From assembly GCA_963974345.1 (NCBI GenBank), contig CAXBBW010000014.1:72819-136818 (forward strand): a stretch of DNA of 64,000 bases. Reading direction: 5' to 3'. Under the pieces are notes generated by a model. The model saw only the letters and a list, made by a program, of their open reading frames with translations. It was not told where the DNA came from and searched no databases. Below are positions 1-7,961 of the stretch, piece by piece. This DNA comes from RHLJ01 sp963974345 (GTDB taxonomy: Bacteria; Bacteroidota; Rhodothermia; Balneolales; Balneolaceae). A program made the position numbers and the translations under genes. Position 1 is the first letter of the stretch. The number at the start of each line of letters is the position of its first letter.

Positions 1-63
1 AGCCAGGTTTTCATTGATTTTACTTTTATCAGCGAGTTCTTGTACGGTAGATTCCCAATGCAT
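1..63 (-). CDS. Partial CDS, N-terminus only, product unknown
   Basis: Reading leftward from an ATG whose complement is at 61-63, the frame stays open to the window edge for 21 codons, beginning MHWESTVQEL and continuing ADKSKINENL. An in-frame TAG lies two codons upstream of the ATG, so this is a plausible true start. The composition is charged and helical, as in a cytoplasmic enzyme. The opening vaguely resembles N-termini of acyl-CoA carboxylase carboxyltransferase subunits, but 21 residues cannot establish that. An open stretch this short could be chance. Confidence 0.4.
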   Translation of the reverse strand, partial: MHWESTVQELADKSKINENLA

Positions 64-229
64 CTGCTACTTCTTGTCTGTTTAGTCTTATTATGAGTAT
101 GTGAGCATAGAATGTAACTAATAATTCTCCCTTTTTTAATTATGGGATCAATAAGTTTTGAGTTTTTTGAATTTCTTGAGAAGCATTGCTAATTAATCAG
201 CACTCCTTTGGATATTAATCTTCATTTTT

Positions 230-298
230 ACCCTTGCTCCAATGCTCTGCGTTGGAGCAATAAGTTACTATTCAGAGCATCGTAACTAGGAGCGAATT
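230..298. repeat. 69-bp structured repeat, copy 1
   Basis: This copy matches 901-969 with three differences over 69 bases. Its first half folds into a 12-bp stem (234-245 with 249-260, one G-T pair, loop TCT). Its second half contains agttac...gtaact arms. The apical stretch atgctctg of the first hairpin is exactly complementary to cagagcat in the second, so alternative or loop-loop pairing is possible. Confidence 0.85.
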
Positions 299-324
299 GT
301 AATCGGGATTTTCGACACCCCTCG

Positions 325-372
325 AAAAGTCCAAAGTACCTGTTTGGACTTTTATCTCCCCTCAAGGGGAGA
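325..372. repeat. Two adjacent perfect hairpins
   Basis: Positions 325-335 (aaaagtccaaa) pair perfectly with 343-353 around a 7-nt loop. Immediately after, 355-362 (tctcccct) pairs with 365-372 (aggggaga). The first ends in TTTT and could terminate transcription, but no gene lies close by, so these are more likely intergenic repeat remnants. Similar ctcccc/ggggag hairpins recur near 55830-56030. Confidence 0.55.
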
Positions 373-584
373 CTTTCTAACTAGCACTTTCAAATAAATG
401 AAAGCAATACTAACCTGATTTCAATCTAAGAAAATGCTTCTCAAAAGTCATTCAGAACGAGCCTCATTGAAAGCAAGGCTAAGTGATGAATCTACACATC
501 TGCCTAATAATCATATTTTTATTTGTGCAGACTCTTCGCTCTTAGTTCTTGTTCTTATATAATTCGATGACAGTTTTCTTTTTA

Positions 585-814
585 GGTCATTCTGAGCGAA
601 AGCGAAGAACCCTGTCGGATGTGTGCATCGTTTTTCCTCTCAATTCATTTTCTTGTACGGAACCTCTCTTTCACAAGAGTAACCCACCATTTAGAAAGAC
701 GGTTGATAGAGCATTATCACAACAATGGGAATCCTTTGTTATGGAAACCAGATAATTTCATGACGAGGACGCCTCATCTCGCCAAGGTCCTTCGGAGGTA
801 TCCTCAGGATGACC
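585..814. repeat. Inverted-repeat-bounded 230-bp segment
   Basis: The left end ggtcattctgag (585-596) and the right end ctcaggatgacc (803-814) are inverted copies with 11 of 12 bases matching. The left end continues as the gcgaaagcgaagaa sequence common in Bacteroidota intergenic repeats. No transposase frame is present inside, so if it is mobile it would have to be non-autonomous. Confidence 0.5.
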
Positions 815-900
815 CTAATTGAGATTTGGGAAAAGCTAAAACTAATCAATTCCCAAATTCTGACAACTAATTATCTAACATCTAGAGGAATGACTAACTT

Positions 901-969
901 ACCCTTGCTCCAATGCTCTGCGTTGGAACAATAAGTTACGATTCAGAGCATCGTAACTAGGAGTGAATT
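901..969. repeat. 69-bp structured repeat, copy 2
   Basis: This is a direct repeat of 230-298, lying 37 bp upstream of tag. Here the second hairpin is perfect: agttacgat (934-942) pairs with atcgtaact (950-958) around tcagagc. The first hairpin pairs 910-916 with 920-926. The base changes between copies keep one or the other stem intact, which suggests the structure matters. Confidence 0.85.
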
Positions 970-1005
970 ATCTAACTTCTACAAGAATAAATTAAAACAC
1001 GAATT

Positions 1006-1569
1006 ATGAAAAAAAGATGCGCTTGGTCCGAAGGCCAATTTGAAGAATATGTCACTTACCACGATGAAGAATGGGGAGTTCCTGTTCATGACGACCGTAC
1101 ACACTTCGAGTTTTTAATTCTGGAAGGAGCTCAAGCTGGCTTAAGTTGGGCAACCATTTTAAAACGGAGAGAAGGATATCGTACTTCTTTTGCTGATTTC
1201 AATCCCGAGATCGTTGCCTCCTATGATGAACAAAAGATTCAAGAATTGCTTCAGTTTGAAGGAATTATCAGAAATAAACTGAAAGTGCGTGGTGCTGTTA
1301 CAAATGCCCAAAAATTTCTGGACGTACAAAAAGAGTTCGGAAGCTTTGATGCCTATATTTGGAACTTCGTAAGTGGTACACCTAAAGTGAATCATCCCAA
1401 GACGATGAAAGATGTCCCCGCGACTTCGCCCGAATCAGACGCTCTTAGTACAGATTTAAAAAAACGTGGATTCAAATTTGTAGGTAGTACTATTATGTAT
1501 GCTCACATGCAGGCTTGTGGACTTGTGAATGATCACACCCTGGATTGTTTTAGGTATGGGGAAGTATAA
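1006..1569 (+). CDS. tag: DNA-3-methyladenine glycosylase I
   Basis: Base-excision repair enzyme that removes 3-methyladenine from alkylated DNA. The 187 residues match the family length and carry its signatures: the N-terminal KRCAW block, LEGAQAGLSWATILKRRE containing the catalytic-pocket Glu (E40), and the C-terminal HMQACGLVNDH block. The Tag zinc site is complete: C5, H19, H177 and C181. The ATG is the only reasonable start because C5 must be retained. It is monocistronic. The structured repeat just upstream lies in its leader or promoter region, but I see no recognisable operator. Confidence 0.95.
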   Translation: MKKRCAWSEGQFEEYVTYHDEEWGVPVHDDRTHFEFLILEGAQAGLSWATILKRREGYRTSFADFNPEIVASYDEQKIQELLQFEGIIRNKLKVRGAVTNAQKFLDVQKEFGSFDAYIWNFVSGTPKVNHPKTMKDVPATSPESDALSTDLKKRGFKFVGSTIMYAHMQACGLVNDHTLDCFRYGEV

Positions 1570-1791
1570 GAATTTTATTGAAACTAACATTTTCCCGAGG
1601 CTCATGATTTAAATTGCTTTAGAGAAATTTTTTATAGATTCTTGTCCGGATAATAATTTGTTAGCTGGATTACAACGTGATAATCAGTATTAAGTATCCT
1701 TTACTTATTCTTTCAATAGAATATTTCATCAACAGCTATTAGTATTGTAAATGAATGCACCTCTTTTAAAAATACGTTAGTAATAATTACC

Positions 1792-2733
1792 ATGATTAAG
1801 GAAGTTGAACAATATTTTTATATTCTTATTTGTGTCCTAATTTTATCGTGTAACAGAGCAGGCAAAGTTGAAAATGGAATTGGAACACAATTTGATTACA
1901 GAGCAGGAAAATTTATTATCACTAACTATCTAGACAATGTAGGCTCTCTATTATTAATTGATGAAAGAGATTTACAAGTAACTCAAATCTCTTCACCTGA
2001 TATTGGATATGACGTATTACCTAGGTTTTCCAATGATGGCTCGAGAGTTTTATTCCTTCGGGTTTTATTCAATGACCATGAACAGATTCTTGAGTACAAT
2101 CTAAATTCAAAAACAACAGAACTAATTATAGATTCTGTCAAGTTTGTTACTAACCTCGCTTATTCTAGTAACGATTCATCAGCCTACGTAATTTTAGCTA
2201 AAGAATTTGAAAACTACTCTCCAATTGCACCAAAAGGTTTACATAAGACTGATCTTTATGATATCAATCTGCAAAGCCAAAAACTGACGAAACTTAGCAA
2301 TTTAGAAGCTTACTCACTGCATAGTTTGTATATACCTAACCAAGGAAATAAAATATTTATGACAACTTTTGGGGCTAAAACTATTGATTATAATGGAATT
2401 ACTTCATTCGATATCTATCAAAGAAAAATTACCCCATTCCAAATTGCTAACTCACCGAGATCTCCTGTAAAAGATTCTTTTCAACTAATCTCTCTATCAG
2501 AAGAAACAGCTATATATGAAGCACCTTATGAAATTTATGAGCACAACCTTGAGCAAAACATCAGCAAATTAATACTTCGTACTCCAGACAATTCTCATTT
2601 TAATACTATAAAAATTGATTCTACTGAAAACAAAGTCACATTTAGTACTAGTTTGGGAAATTTCTATCATTATTTTATTGATTCAGATTCGCTTCAACAG
2701 GTCAAACTTAATCGAATCTTAAATGGCGGATAA
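1792..2733 (+). CDS. TolB-like PD40 beta-propeller lipoprotein
   Basis: A 313-residue envelope protein. A hydrophobic segment (residues 9-18) ends in a lipobox-like LILSC with C20 as the likely lipidated cysteine, although the leader MIKEVEQYF is more acidic than usual. The rest is beta-rich with propeller-type repeats such as LPRFSNDGSRVLF (about residue 80), like PD40/TolB six-bladed propellers. No catalytic motif is visible. It stands alone between tag and a repeat-rich gap, so context gives no function. It might bind peptide or act as an assembly scaffold. The fold call is reasonable; the role is unknown. Confidence 0.6.
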   Translation: MIKEVEQYFYILICVLILSCNRAGKVENGIGTQFDYRAGKFIITNYLDNVGSLLLIDERDLQVTQISSPDIGYDVLPRFSNDGSRVLFLRVLFNDHEQILEYNLNSKTTELIIDSVKFVTNLAYSSNDSSAYVILAKEFENYSPIAPKGLHKTDLYDINLQSQKLTKLSNLEAYSLHSLYIPNQGNKIFMTTFGAKTIDYNGITSFDIYQRKITPFQIANSPRSPVKDSFQLISLSEETAIYEAPYEIYEHNLEQNISKLILRTPDNSHFNTIKIDSTENKVTFSTSLGNFYHYFIDSDSLQQVKLNRILNGG

Positions 2734-3200
2734 TTATGACAAACCCCCAAGATGTTTTAAGTCTGTGACTTAAAACTGTAATACCAGCAAGTTTGTAACT
2801 TGGGTAATATTAACATGATCGAGAGAATCAAATATCGTTCGAAGGAATAAATCCCTTCTCTGGTGCACTCAACACTGAATCAAAGTAAACAAGCGAAGGG
2901 TTTCAATCCTTCGAGGTTGGATTAAGGAAACATATACTCTGCTTCGTGATGCGTTCTCAGAAGCTCCAGCTTCTTATAAGATTGAGTCTCGATCAAAATA
3001 ATTTATTGTAACTTCCGACCTCTTCCCTAGCCCTTCTCCTTCACAAGGAGAAGGGAGCTCACCGATTTCTGTTCGGAGTTGTATTGAAAAGTCTCTTCAC
3101 CTTTAGAAGAAGAGGAATAGGAGGAGGTAAAATTAAGCATAGAGTTTAAAAAGCTGAAATAAATTCAGCATGACAACCAAATCTGTTTTAATTTAAATTT
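2734..3200. repeat. Intergenic region with serial hairpin repeats
   Basis: I see no gene in these 467 bases. They contain a series of perfect inverted repeats: gttttaagt/acttaaaac (2754-2762 with 2768-2776), caagtt/aacttg (2788-2793 with 2797-2802), cgaagg/ccttcg (2894-2899 with 2908-2913), cccttctcctt/aaggagaaggg (3031-3041 with 3045-3055) and gctgaa/ttcagc (3153-3158 with 3164-3169). The last belongs to the 'ctgaaataaattcagcatgac' style common between genes in Bacteroidota. One or more could end transcription of the upstream lipoprotein gene. Confidence 0.7.
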
Positions 3201-4502
3201 ATGACCTCTACTCAAGATTCAACTAGCCAACAAGAAAAATTACCAAGAAAATTAGGCGTTTGGGGGCTTTGGCTACTCGTTGTAAATGGATTAATAGGCG
3301 CCGGAATATTTGGGCTACCAAGTGGTGCAAGTGCTTTAGCCGGTGAATACAGCGTTTGGGTTTATGTATTGTGTGCTCTTCTTATTCTTCCAGTAATTCT
3401 ATGTTTTGCTGAACTGGGAAGTTATTTCAGAGGTACGGGTGGTCCCGTTCGATATGGAACAGAAGCTTTTGGCCCGTTCGTTGGCTTCCAAAGTGGATGG
3501 TTATACTATTTTGCTCGAATGATATCTTTTTCTGCGAATTCAGTGTTGTTAGTAGAAAGTATTGGATATTTCTATGCTCCTGCTGGTGAGGGAATCGGAC
3601 GTATAATTTGCCTGGCATTAATTTGTGGGAGCCTTACACTCATCAATGTACTGGGATCAGTAGAGTCTATCCGTTCACTTGCCGTATTTACTTTTGTTAA
3701 GTTTTCGGTGTTGATTCTCCTCATTTTTGGGGGGCTGGTATTGCTTGGAGGCGAACTCCTTCCCTCTTTTGATTCCCCAACTCCATCAGGTGGTGACTTA
3801 GGTGCTGCAGTTCTTCTAATGATCTATGCTTTCGTTGGATTTGAAGGTGGTGTAGTTCCTGCTGGAGAGGCTAAAAATCCAAATAAAGATATGCCTCGTG
3901 CTTTAATTTTCGCACTAATTTCCATTGTTTTCTTATACATGTTGATTCAGCTAGTAGCAGAAGCTGCCGTACCAGATTTAGCTTCTTCTGATTCTCCTTT
4001 GCTAGATGCATCCGCTGCTTTGTTTGGAGAAGTTGGTGCGATCATTTTAATGATTGGAGTTGCCACTTCGGTAACAGGCAATCTAGTGAGCAATATGTTT
4101 TCAACCCCTCGTCTTACCTATGCTCTTTCACTAGATAACTCTCTACCAAAATGGTTCGGAAACGTTCATCCAAAATTTCTAACTCCATCAAATTCAGTGC
4201 TCTTTTTTGGAGTTTGTACATTTGTTGGCGCGGCATTAGGTTCGTTTACTGCATTAGCGGCAATGACGGTTCTTGCTAGGGTATTCTTTTATATTATTAC
4301 TTGTGCAGCCATTCCAAAGCTCCGTCCAAAGTTTAAAGGGGAGAACACCTTTACGCTTAAGGGTGGTTACTTGATACCTATTTTAGGAATCATCGCCTGC
4401 CTTTGGTTGATGTTTCAAGTCAGTTTATCCAATATCTGGATGACGACGATTTTTATAGCAATTGGTAGTGGATTGTATTGGTTGGCGCGTAGAAATTCTT
4501 GA
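3201..4502 (+). CDS. APC-family amino acid permease
   Basis: Inner-membrane secondary transporter of 433 residues with about 12 predicted hydrophobic helices. The first helix carries the APC hallmark GLIGAGIFGLPSG (about residues 30-43), the unwound substrate-binding segment of this fold. Further family features are YAFVGFEGGVVPAGEAKNPNKDMPRAL (around 215-240) and a stretch beginning SPLLDASAALFGE. Substrate cannot be read from sequence; an amino acid or amine is expected. There is no operon partner: the upstream gap is repeat-rich and the downstream gene is convergent. Confidence 0.85.
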   Translation: MTSTQDSTSQQEKLPRKLGVWGLWLLVVNGLIGAGIFGLPSGASALAGEYSVWVYVLCALLILPVILCFAELGSYFRGTGGPVRYGTEAFGPFVGFQSGWLYYFARMISFSANSVLLVESIGYFYAPAGEGIGRIICLALICGSLTLINVLGSVESIRSLAVFTFVKFSVLILLIFGGLVLLGGELLPSFDSPTPSGGDLGAAVLLMIYAFVGFEGGVVPAGEAKNPNKDMPRALIFALISIVFLYMLIQLVAEAAVPDLASSDSPLLDASAALFGEVGAIILMIGVATSVTGNLVSNMFSTPRLTYALSLDNSLPKWFGNVHPKFLTPSNSVLFFGVCTFVGAALGSFTALAAMTVLARVFFYIITCAAIPKLRPKFKGENTFTLKGGYLIPILGIIACLWLMFQVSLSNIWMTTIFIAIGSGLYWLARRNS

Positions 4503-4685
4503 ATTTATTTTGTAGTTAGATTAAAAACTGGAGTTATTTTTTCATGGCACTTTTGTGCGTACAATAGTACCCAAAAACCGCCTGAAGAAATGAAGATCGC
4601 AACTTCATTAACCGTTGATATTCTTTCTTTAACTGGGTACTTCCAAACCACCAGTTTTCTGATTACCCCACTTCTTCTGTTTTAA

Positions 4686-5441
4686 CTAAAACAAATTATT
4701 TCCTAGAATATACAGGCCCATTACCACAAGGAAATAGCCGAATCCTTTTTTTAGGGATTGTTGTGGGATTTTTTGACTAAGCTTTCCACCTACAAAACTT
4801 CCGAATATTCCAATTACTGTAAATACTGCAAGCAATTCCCAGTTTACATTTAGTTTTTCGAGCCGAAGCACGTCCAGATATTTATAGAAACCTAAAGAGC
4901 TCTTTGCGGCAATAATAAAAAGACTTGTGCCAACAGCTACTCGCATACTTAATCCGCCAATAATTACCAGTGCTGGGATAATCAAAAATCCCCCACCTAC
5001 TCCAACAAGGCCTGTTAAAACACCTACCACCAAACCTTCAATTATCAAAAGCCATTTTGGAGCTGAATGTCCCTCTTCTTTCTCTAGCACTTTCCCATTT
5101 CTGATCATCATAAAAGCAGCAAGAATCATCACTCCAGAAAAAATCAGTAGTTGTGTATTACCAGATAAAAACTGTGAAAGCGTAGCACCACCATAAGTTC
5201 CTGCCATGCCAGGAATTCCAAAAAAGAAGACGCTTTTCCAGTCAACTTCTTTTCGAATTGCGTACGGTATAGCGCCTACTAAACTTATTGAAGCTACTAT
5301 TCCAAGGGATTCGGCTATGGCCACTTTTTCAGGTTCGCCAACTAGATAAATAAGTACGGGCACTGTAAGAATGGAGCCACCTGAACCTAATAGTCCAAGT
5401 GAGATTCCTATTAATAAAGCACCCAAAAAGGCCCAAAACAT
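4686..5441 (-). CDS. TSUP/TauE-family sulfite or sulfonate exporter
   Basis: Eight-helix-type inner-membrane protein of 251 residues. It has the two related TSUP repeats, GSGGSILTVPVLIYL near residues 20-34 and GLVGVGGGFLIIPALVII near 140-157. It is the last gene of the leftward sulfur operon. Its ATG overlaps the stop codon of the upstream cstB-like gene by one base (TAATG), so the two are probably translationally coupled. In Staphylococcus the cst operon also pairs cstB with a tauE gene, where the transporter is thought to remove the sulfite or thiosulfate made from persulfides. The same role is inferred here. Confidence 0.85.
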   Translation of the reverse strand: MFWAFLGALLIGISLGLLGSGGSILTVPVLIYLVGEPEKVAIAESLGIVASISLVGAIPYAIRKEVDWKSVFFFGIPGMAGTYGGATLSQFLSGNTQLLIFSGVMILAAFMMIRNGKVLEKEEGHSAPKWLLIIEGLVVGVLTGLVGVGGGFLIIPALVIIGGLSMRVAVGTSLFIIAAKSSLGFYKYLDVLRLEKLNVNWELLAVFTVIGIFGSFVGGKLSQKIPQQSLKKGFGYFLVVMGLYILGNNLF

Positions 5442-6853
5442 TATTTAACCTCAACTAGAAAATTATTTTTAGCGAGCCATGGTTCTACTGCATCGTCAAT
5501 AAATTTTACTTCCCAGCCCTTGGCTTCCAAAAGTGCTGATGCAAACGAAGCACGATTTCCTGATTTACAGTGAACTAATACTGGTTTATCTGTTGGAATC
5601 TCATTCATTCTGTCTAGTAATCTAGTATGTGAAATATTGATAGCTTCGGGATGATGACCAGCATCAAATTCGGATTTTTTACGTGCATCAATCAATGTAT
5701 AGCCACCCTCTTTCATCAATTGATCTGTTCTCTCAAAATCAATTTTTTCGGTAGAAACTACGTCTGCTTCGCTTAGTTCATCAGGCGTAGCAAACCCCTT
5801 AATATTATCAAGACCGATTCTGATTAAATCAACAACTGCTTCATCCACCTTATCTTCTTCGATAACTAAATAGATGTCTTGATCTTCCTTAACATACGAT
5901 CCAGCAATAGTATTAAACTGCTTGTTTAAAGTAGCCAACAGAGATCCTTTTAAGTGACCTTTCATAAACTCTGTTCGCTTACGAGTGTCAATGATTACAG
6001 AGTTCTCATTCCCCGTTTCCTCAACAATATCGCTAATTCTCATTTTTGACGGCGAGGGGAAATCACCAAGTACTTTAGGACCTAGTTTGTTATCACGTTT
6101 CATGCGGGCAAAATATAAAGGTGGTTCGGGTTGACCATCCAAAATGAAATCCACAAAATTTTGCTCAGATACTGCTGAACGAATGGAATTATTAAACTTC
6201 TGCTCGTACCCTACTGTTGATTTTGGAACTGCACCCAAAGCTTTGCCACAGGCACTTCCAGCTCCATGTCCCGGCCATAACTGAAGATATTCTGGCATAG
6301 TTTTAAACTTTTCCACAGATCTGTATAGTGTTTTCGCAGAACCTTCCATGGCACCTATTTGTCCAGCTGCGGTTTCTAATAAATCGGGACGACCTACATC
6401 ACCAACAAACACAAAATCACCTGAAAGAATACCCATTGGTTGATCTGTTGCCGCACCATCCGTAACCAAATAACTCACATGTTCGGGAGTATGACCTGGA
6501 CTGTAAACGGTAGTAAATTTAATATTTCCAATATTGAACTCATCCCCATCTTTTATTAATTGATAGTTGTAATTACTGCCCATCAACCATTCATACTTCC
6601 AATCTTTATCTCCTTCATCTGAAGCGTATACCTTCACTCCTTTCTCGGCAAACTCACGTAGACCAGAAAGATAATCGGCATGGATATGTGTCTCAGCAGC
6701 TGCAACAATTTTAAGGTTATGCTTCGATGCCAATTCTTCATACCGTTCGATATCTCGCATTGGATCAACGACAATAGCTTCGCCATTTTTTTGGCATCCA
6801 ATCAAATACGCATATTGCGCTAGTTTCTCTTCAAAAATTTGTTCAAAAAACAT
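5441..6853 (-). CDS. cstB: CstB-like persulfide dioxygenase-sulfurtransferase
   Basis: A 470-residue, three-part enzyme that would oxidise low-molecular-weight persulfides and pass sulfur to sulfite, forming thiosulfate. Residues 1-240 are an ETHE1-type metallo-beta-lactamase fold with THIHAD (H56, H58, D60), PGHTPEH (H121) and GDVGRPDLL (D152); C202 in GSACG matches the extra cysteine known in CstB. Residues about 270-360 are a degenerate rhodanese without a catalytic cysteine. Residues about 370-470 are an active rhodanese with C429 in the CKSGNRAS loop. This PDO, pseudo-rhodanese, rhodanese order is that of Staphylococcus CstB. It sits between two transporter genes in one operon. No sulfide:quinone reductase gene is adjacent. 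Confidence 0.88.
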   Translation of the reverse strand: MFFEQIFEEKLAQYAYLIGCQKNGEAIVVDPMRDIERYEELASKHNLKIVAAAETHIHADYLSGLREFAEKGVKVYASDEGDKDWKYEWLMGSNYNYQLIKDGDEFNIGNIKFTTVYSPGHTPEHVSYLVTDGAATDQPMGILSGDFVFVGDVGRPDLLETAAGQIGAMEGSAKTLYRSVEKFKTMPEYLQLWPGHGAGSACGKALGAVPKSTVGYEQKFNNSIRSAVSEQNFVDFILDGQPEPPLYFARMKRDNKLGPKVLGDFPSPSKMRISDIVEETGNENSVIIDTRKRTEFMKGHLKGSLLATLNKQFNTIAGSYVKEDQDIYLVIEEDKVDEAVVDLIRIGLDNIKGFATPDELSEADVVSTEKIDFERTDQLMKEGGYTLIDARKKSEFDAGHHPEAINISHTRLLDRMNEIPTDKPVLVHCKSGNRASFASALLEAKGWEVKFIDDAVEPWLAKNNFLVEVK

Positions 6854-6884
6854 TTTACTTCTCTTTTACTCTTACTGTTAACAA

Positions 6885-7292
6885 TTAATGAGGCAATTTG
6901 CCTTGTACAATTCCATATGTTCCAGCACCAACAATGGCTGCAATTAAAGGAACAATAAATATCAGATATCCACTACCAATCAATGCATAAAGTGGTCCTG
7001 GACATGCACCAACTAATGCCCATCCCAATCCAAATAAAGTCCCACCGATAATATACCGTTTGGTTAGCGTATTATCTTTAAGTTTGATGGATATGTCATG
7101 ACCTGAAGTGTCCTTGATATTGAATTTTTTGATCAACATAGTTCCGATAAACCCTACGAAAATAGCGGAGCCAATAACTCCATACATGTGAATAGAATCG
7201 AATAGAAACATTTCCTGGATTCTGAACCAGGATACTACTTCTGATTTAATCAGAATAAAACCAAATACTATACCTGCTATTATAAATTTCAT
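6885..7292 (-). CDS. YeeE/YedE half-transporter (DUF6691 type)
   Basis: Small membrane protein of 135 residues with about four hydrophobic segments. The signature GLGWALVGACPGPLYALIG (about residues 88-106) includes the conserved cysteine of the YeeE/YedE thiosulfate-transport fold. The full-length E. coli protein is split here into this half and the adjacent larger half at 7303, as is common near sulfur genes in Bacteroidota and Proteobacteria. Only about 10 bases separate the two genes. Probable role: import or export of thiosulfate or a related sulfur species for the CstB-like enzyme next door. Confidence 0.85.
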   Translation of the reverse strand: MKFIIAGIVFGFILIKSEVVSWFRIQEMFLFDSIHMYGVIGSAIFVGFIGTMLIKKFNIKDTSGHDISIKLKDNTLTKRYIIGGTLFGLGWALVGACPGPLYALIGSGYLIFIVPLIAAIVGAGTYGIVQGKLPH

Positions 7293-7302
7293 GTCATTTA
7301 CC

Positions 7303-7866
7303 TCAGTTTAAAAGATTTGGCAGGATGAGGTAAGTAGAAATAATCCCACCTACAAAAAATCCAATTACTGCGATTAATGAGGCTTTCTGTAAAGTCGCGA
7401 GTCCCGTTATTGCATGGCCAGAAGTACACCCGCCTGCATATCGGGTTCCGAACCCAATCAGAAATCCTCCAACAACAAGAATTAAGAATCCTGGGATAGA
7501 AACAAGGTTTGCCCAATTGAAAACTTCGATGGGTACAAAACCACTAAAGTTCGTAATTCCCATTTCTTTTAATGAAATAATCGTATTTGAAGAAAGATCA
7601 ATTACATATTCTTCAGGAATGAAGAAAGCTGCTAAGACTCCTCCAAATACAATGCCCAAAGAAAGCTGTAAATGCCACTTTCCTTGCTTCCACCAGTCAT
7701 AATTGAAAAAAGGAAATTTTTTTGGAAGCACTGCAGCACATATATGTTGAAAGCTCGATGAAATTCCGAAAGTCTTATTCCCGATTATTAATATTAAAGG
7801 TACTGTTAATCCAATTAGTGGCCCAGCAATATACCAGGGCATAGGTTGTAGTAATAATTCGTACAT
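7303..7866 (-). CDS. YeeE/YedE half-transporter, larger half
   Basis: Membrane protein of 187 residues and first gene of the leftward sulfur operon. It carries the YeeE/YedE motif RYAGGCTSGHAITGLATL (about residues 140-157) with the conserved cysteine that relays thiosulfate in characterised homologues. About five hydrophobic segments are present. It is followed at 10-bp distance by the smaller half, then the CstB-like enzyme and the TSUP exporter. Its start lies 96 bp from the divergent GntR gene, across a dyad that is a candidate operator for both directions. Confidence 0.87.
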   Translation of the reverse strand: MYELLLQPMPWYIAGPLIGLTVPLILIIGNKTFGISSSFQHICAAVLPKKFPFFNYDWWKQGKWHLQLSLGIVFGGVLAAFFIPEEYVIDLSSNTIISLKEMGITNFSGFVPIEVFNWANLVSIPGFLILVVGGFLIGFGTRYAGGCTSGHAITGLATLQKASLIAVIGFFVGGIISTYLILPNLLN

Positions 7867-7917
7867 TTTTTATTTTGTTGAAGTTTTTTTGTTGAGTGAG
7901 TGTAAGAGTTTTTGTAA

Positions 7918-7943
7918 ACTTGTTACAACATGTTATGACAAGT
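7918..7943. promoter_or_regulatory. Candidate GntR operator in divergent promoter
   Basis: A 26-bp dyad lies between the divergent sulfur operon and the GntR gene. Its half-sites acttgttacaaca and tgttatgacaagt match as inverted repeats in 11 of 13 positions. A second overlapping dyad, ttgtaa (7912-7917) with ttacaa (7923-7928), lies on its left shoulder. The position, 19 bp before the preferred GntR start and 51 bp before the first sulfur gene, suits autoregulation plus control of the sulfur operon. This is inference from position and symmetry. Confidence 0.5.
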
Positions 7944-7961
7944 TATTTTCAACTGTTAATT

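Larger units (their letters stand above)
64..1005. other. Long intergenic region rich in inverted repeats
   Basis: I see no credible gene in this stretch. Short open frames at 549-822 read through repeat DNA (their translation begins around HSERKRRT, typical of the intergenic 'gtcattctgagcgaaagcgaa' repeat) and should not be annotated as proteins. The stretch holds two copies of a 69-bp repeat, two adjacent perfect hairpins at 325-372 and an inverted-repeat-bounded segment at 585-814, each listed separately. Confidence 0.75.

Noticed and set aside
549..822. Overlapping small open frames in the first intergenic region
   Set aside because: They read through 'tctgagcgaaagcgaagaa' repeat DNA, have no signal, domain or start context, and lie within an inverted-repeat-bounded segment.
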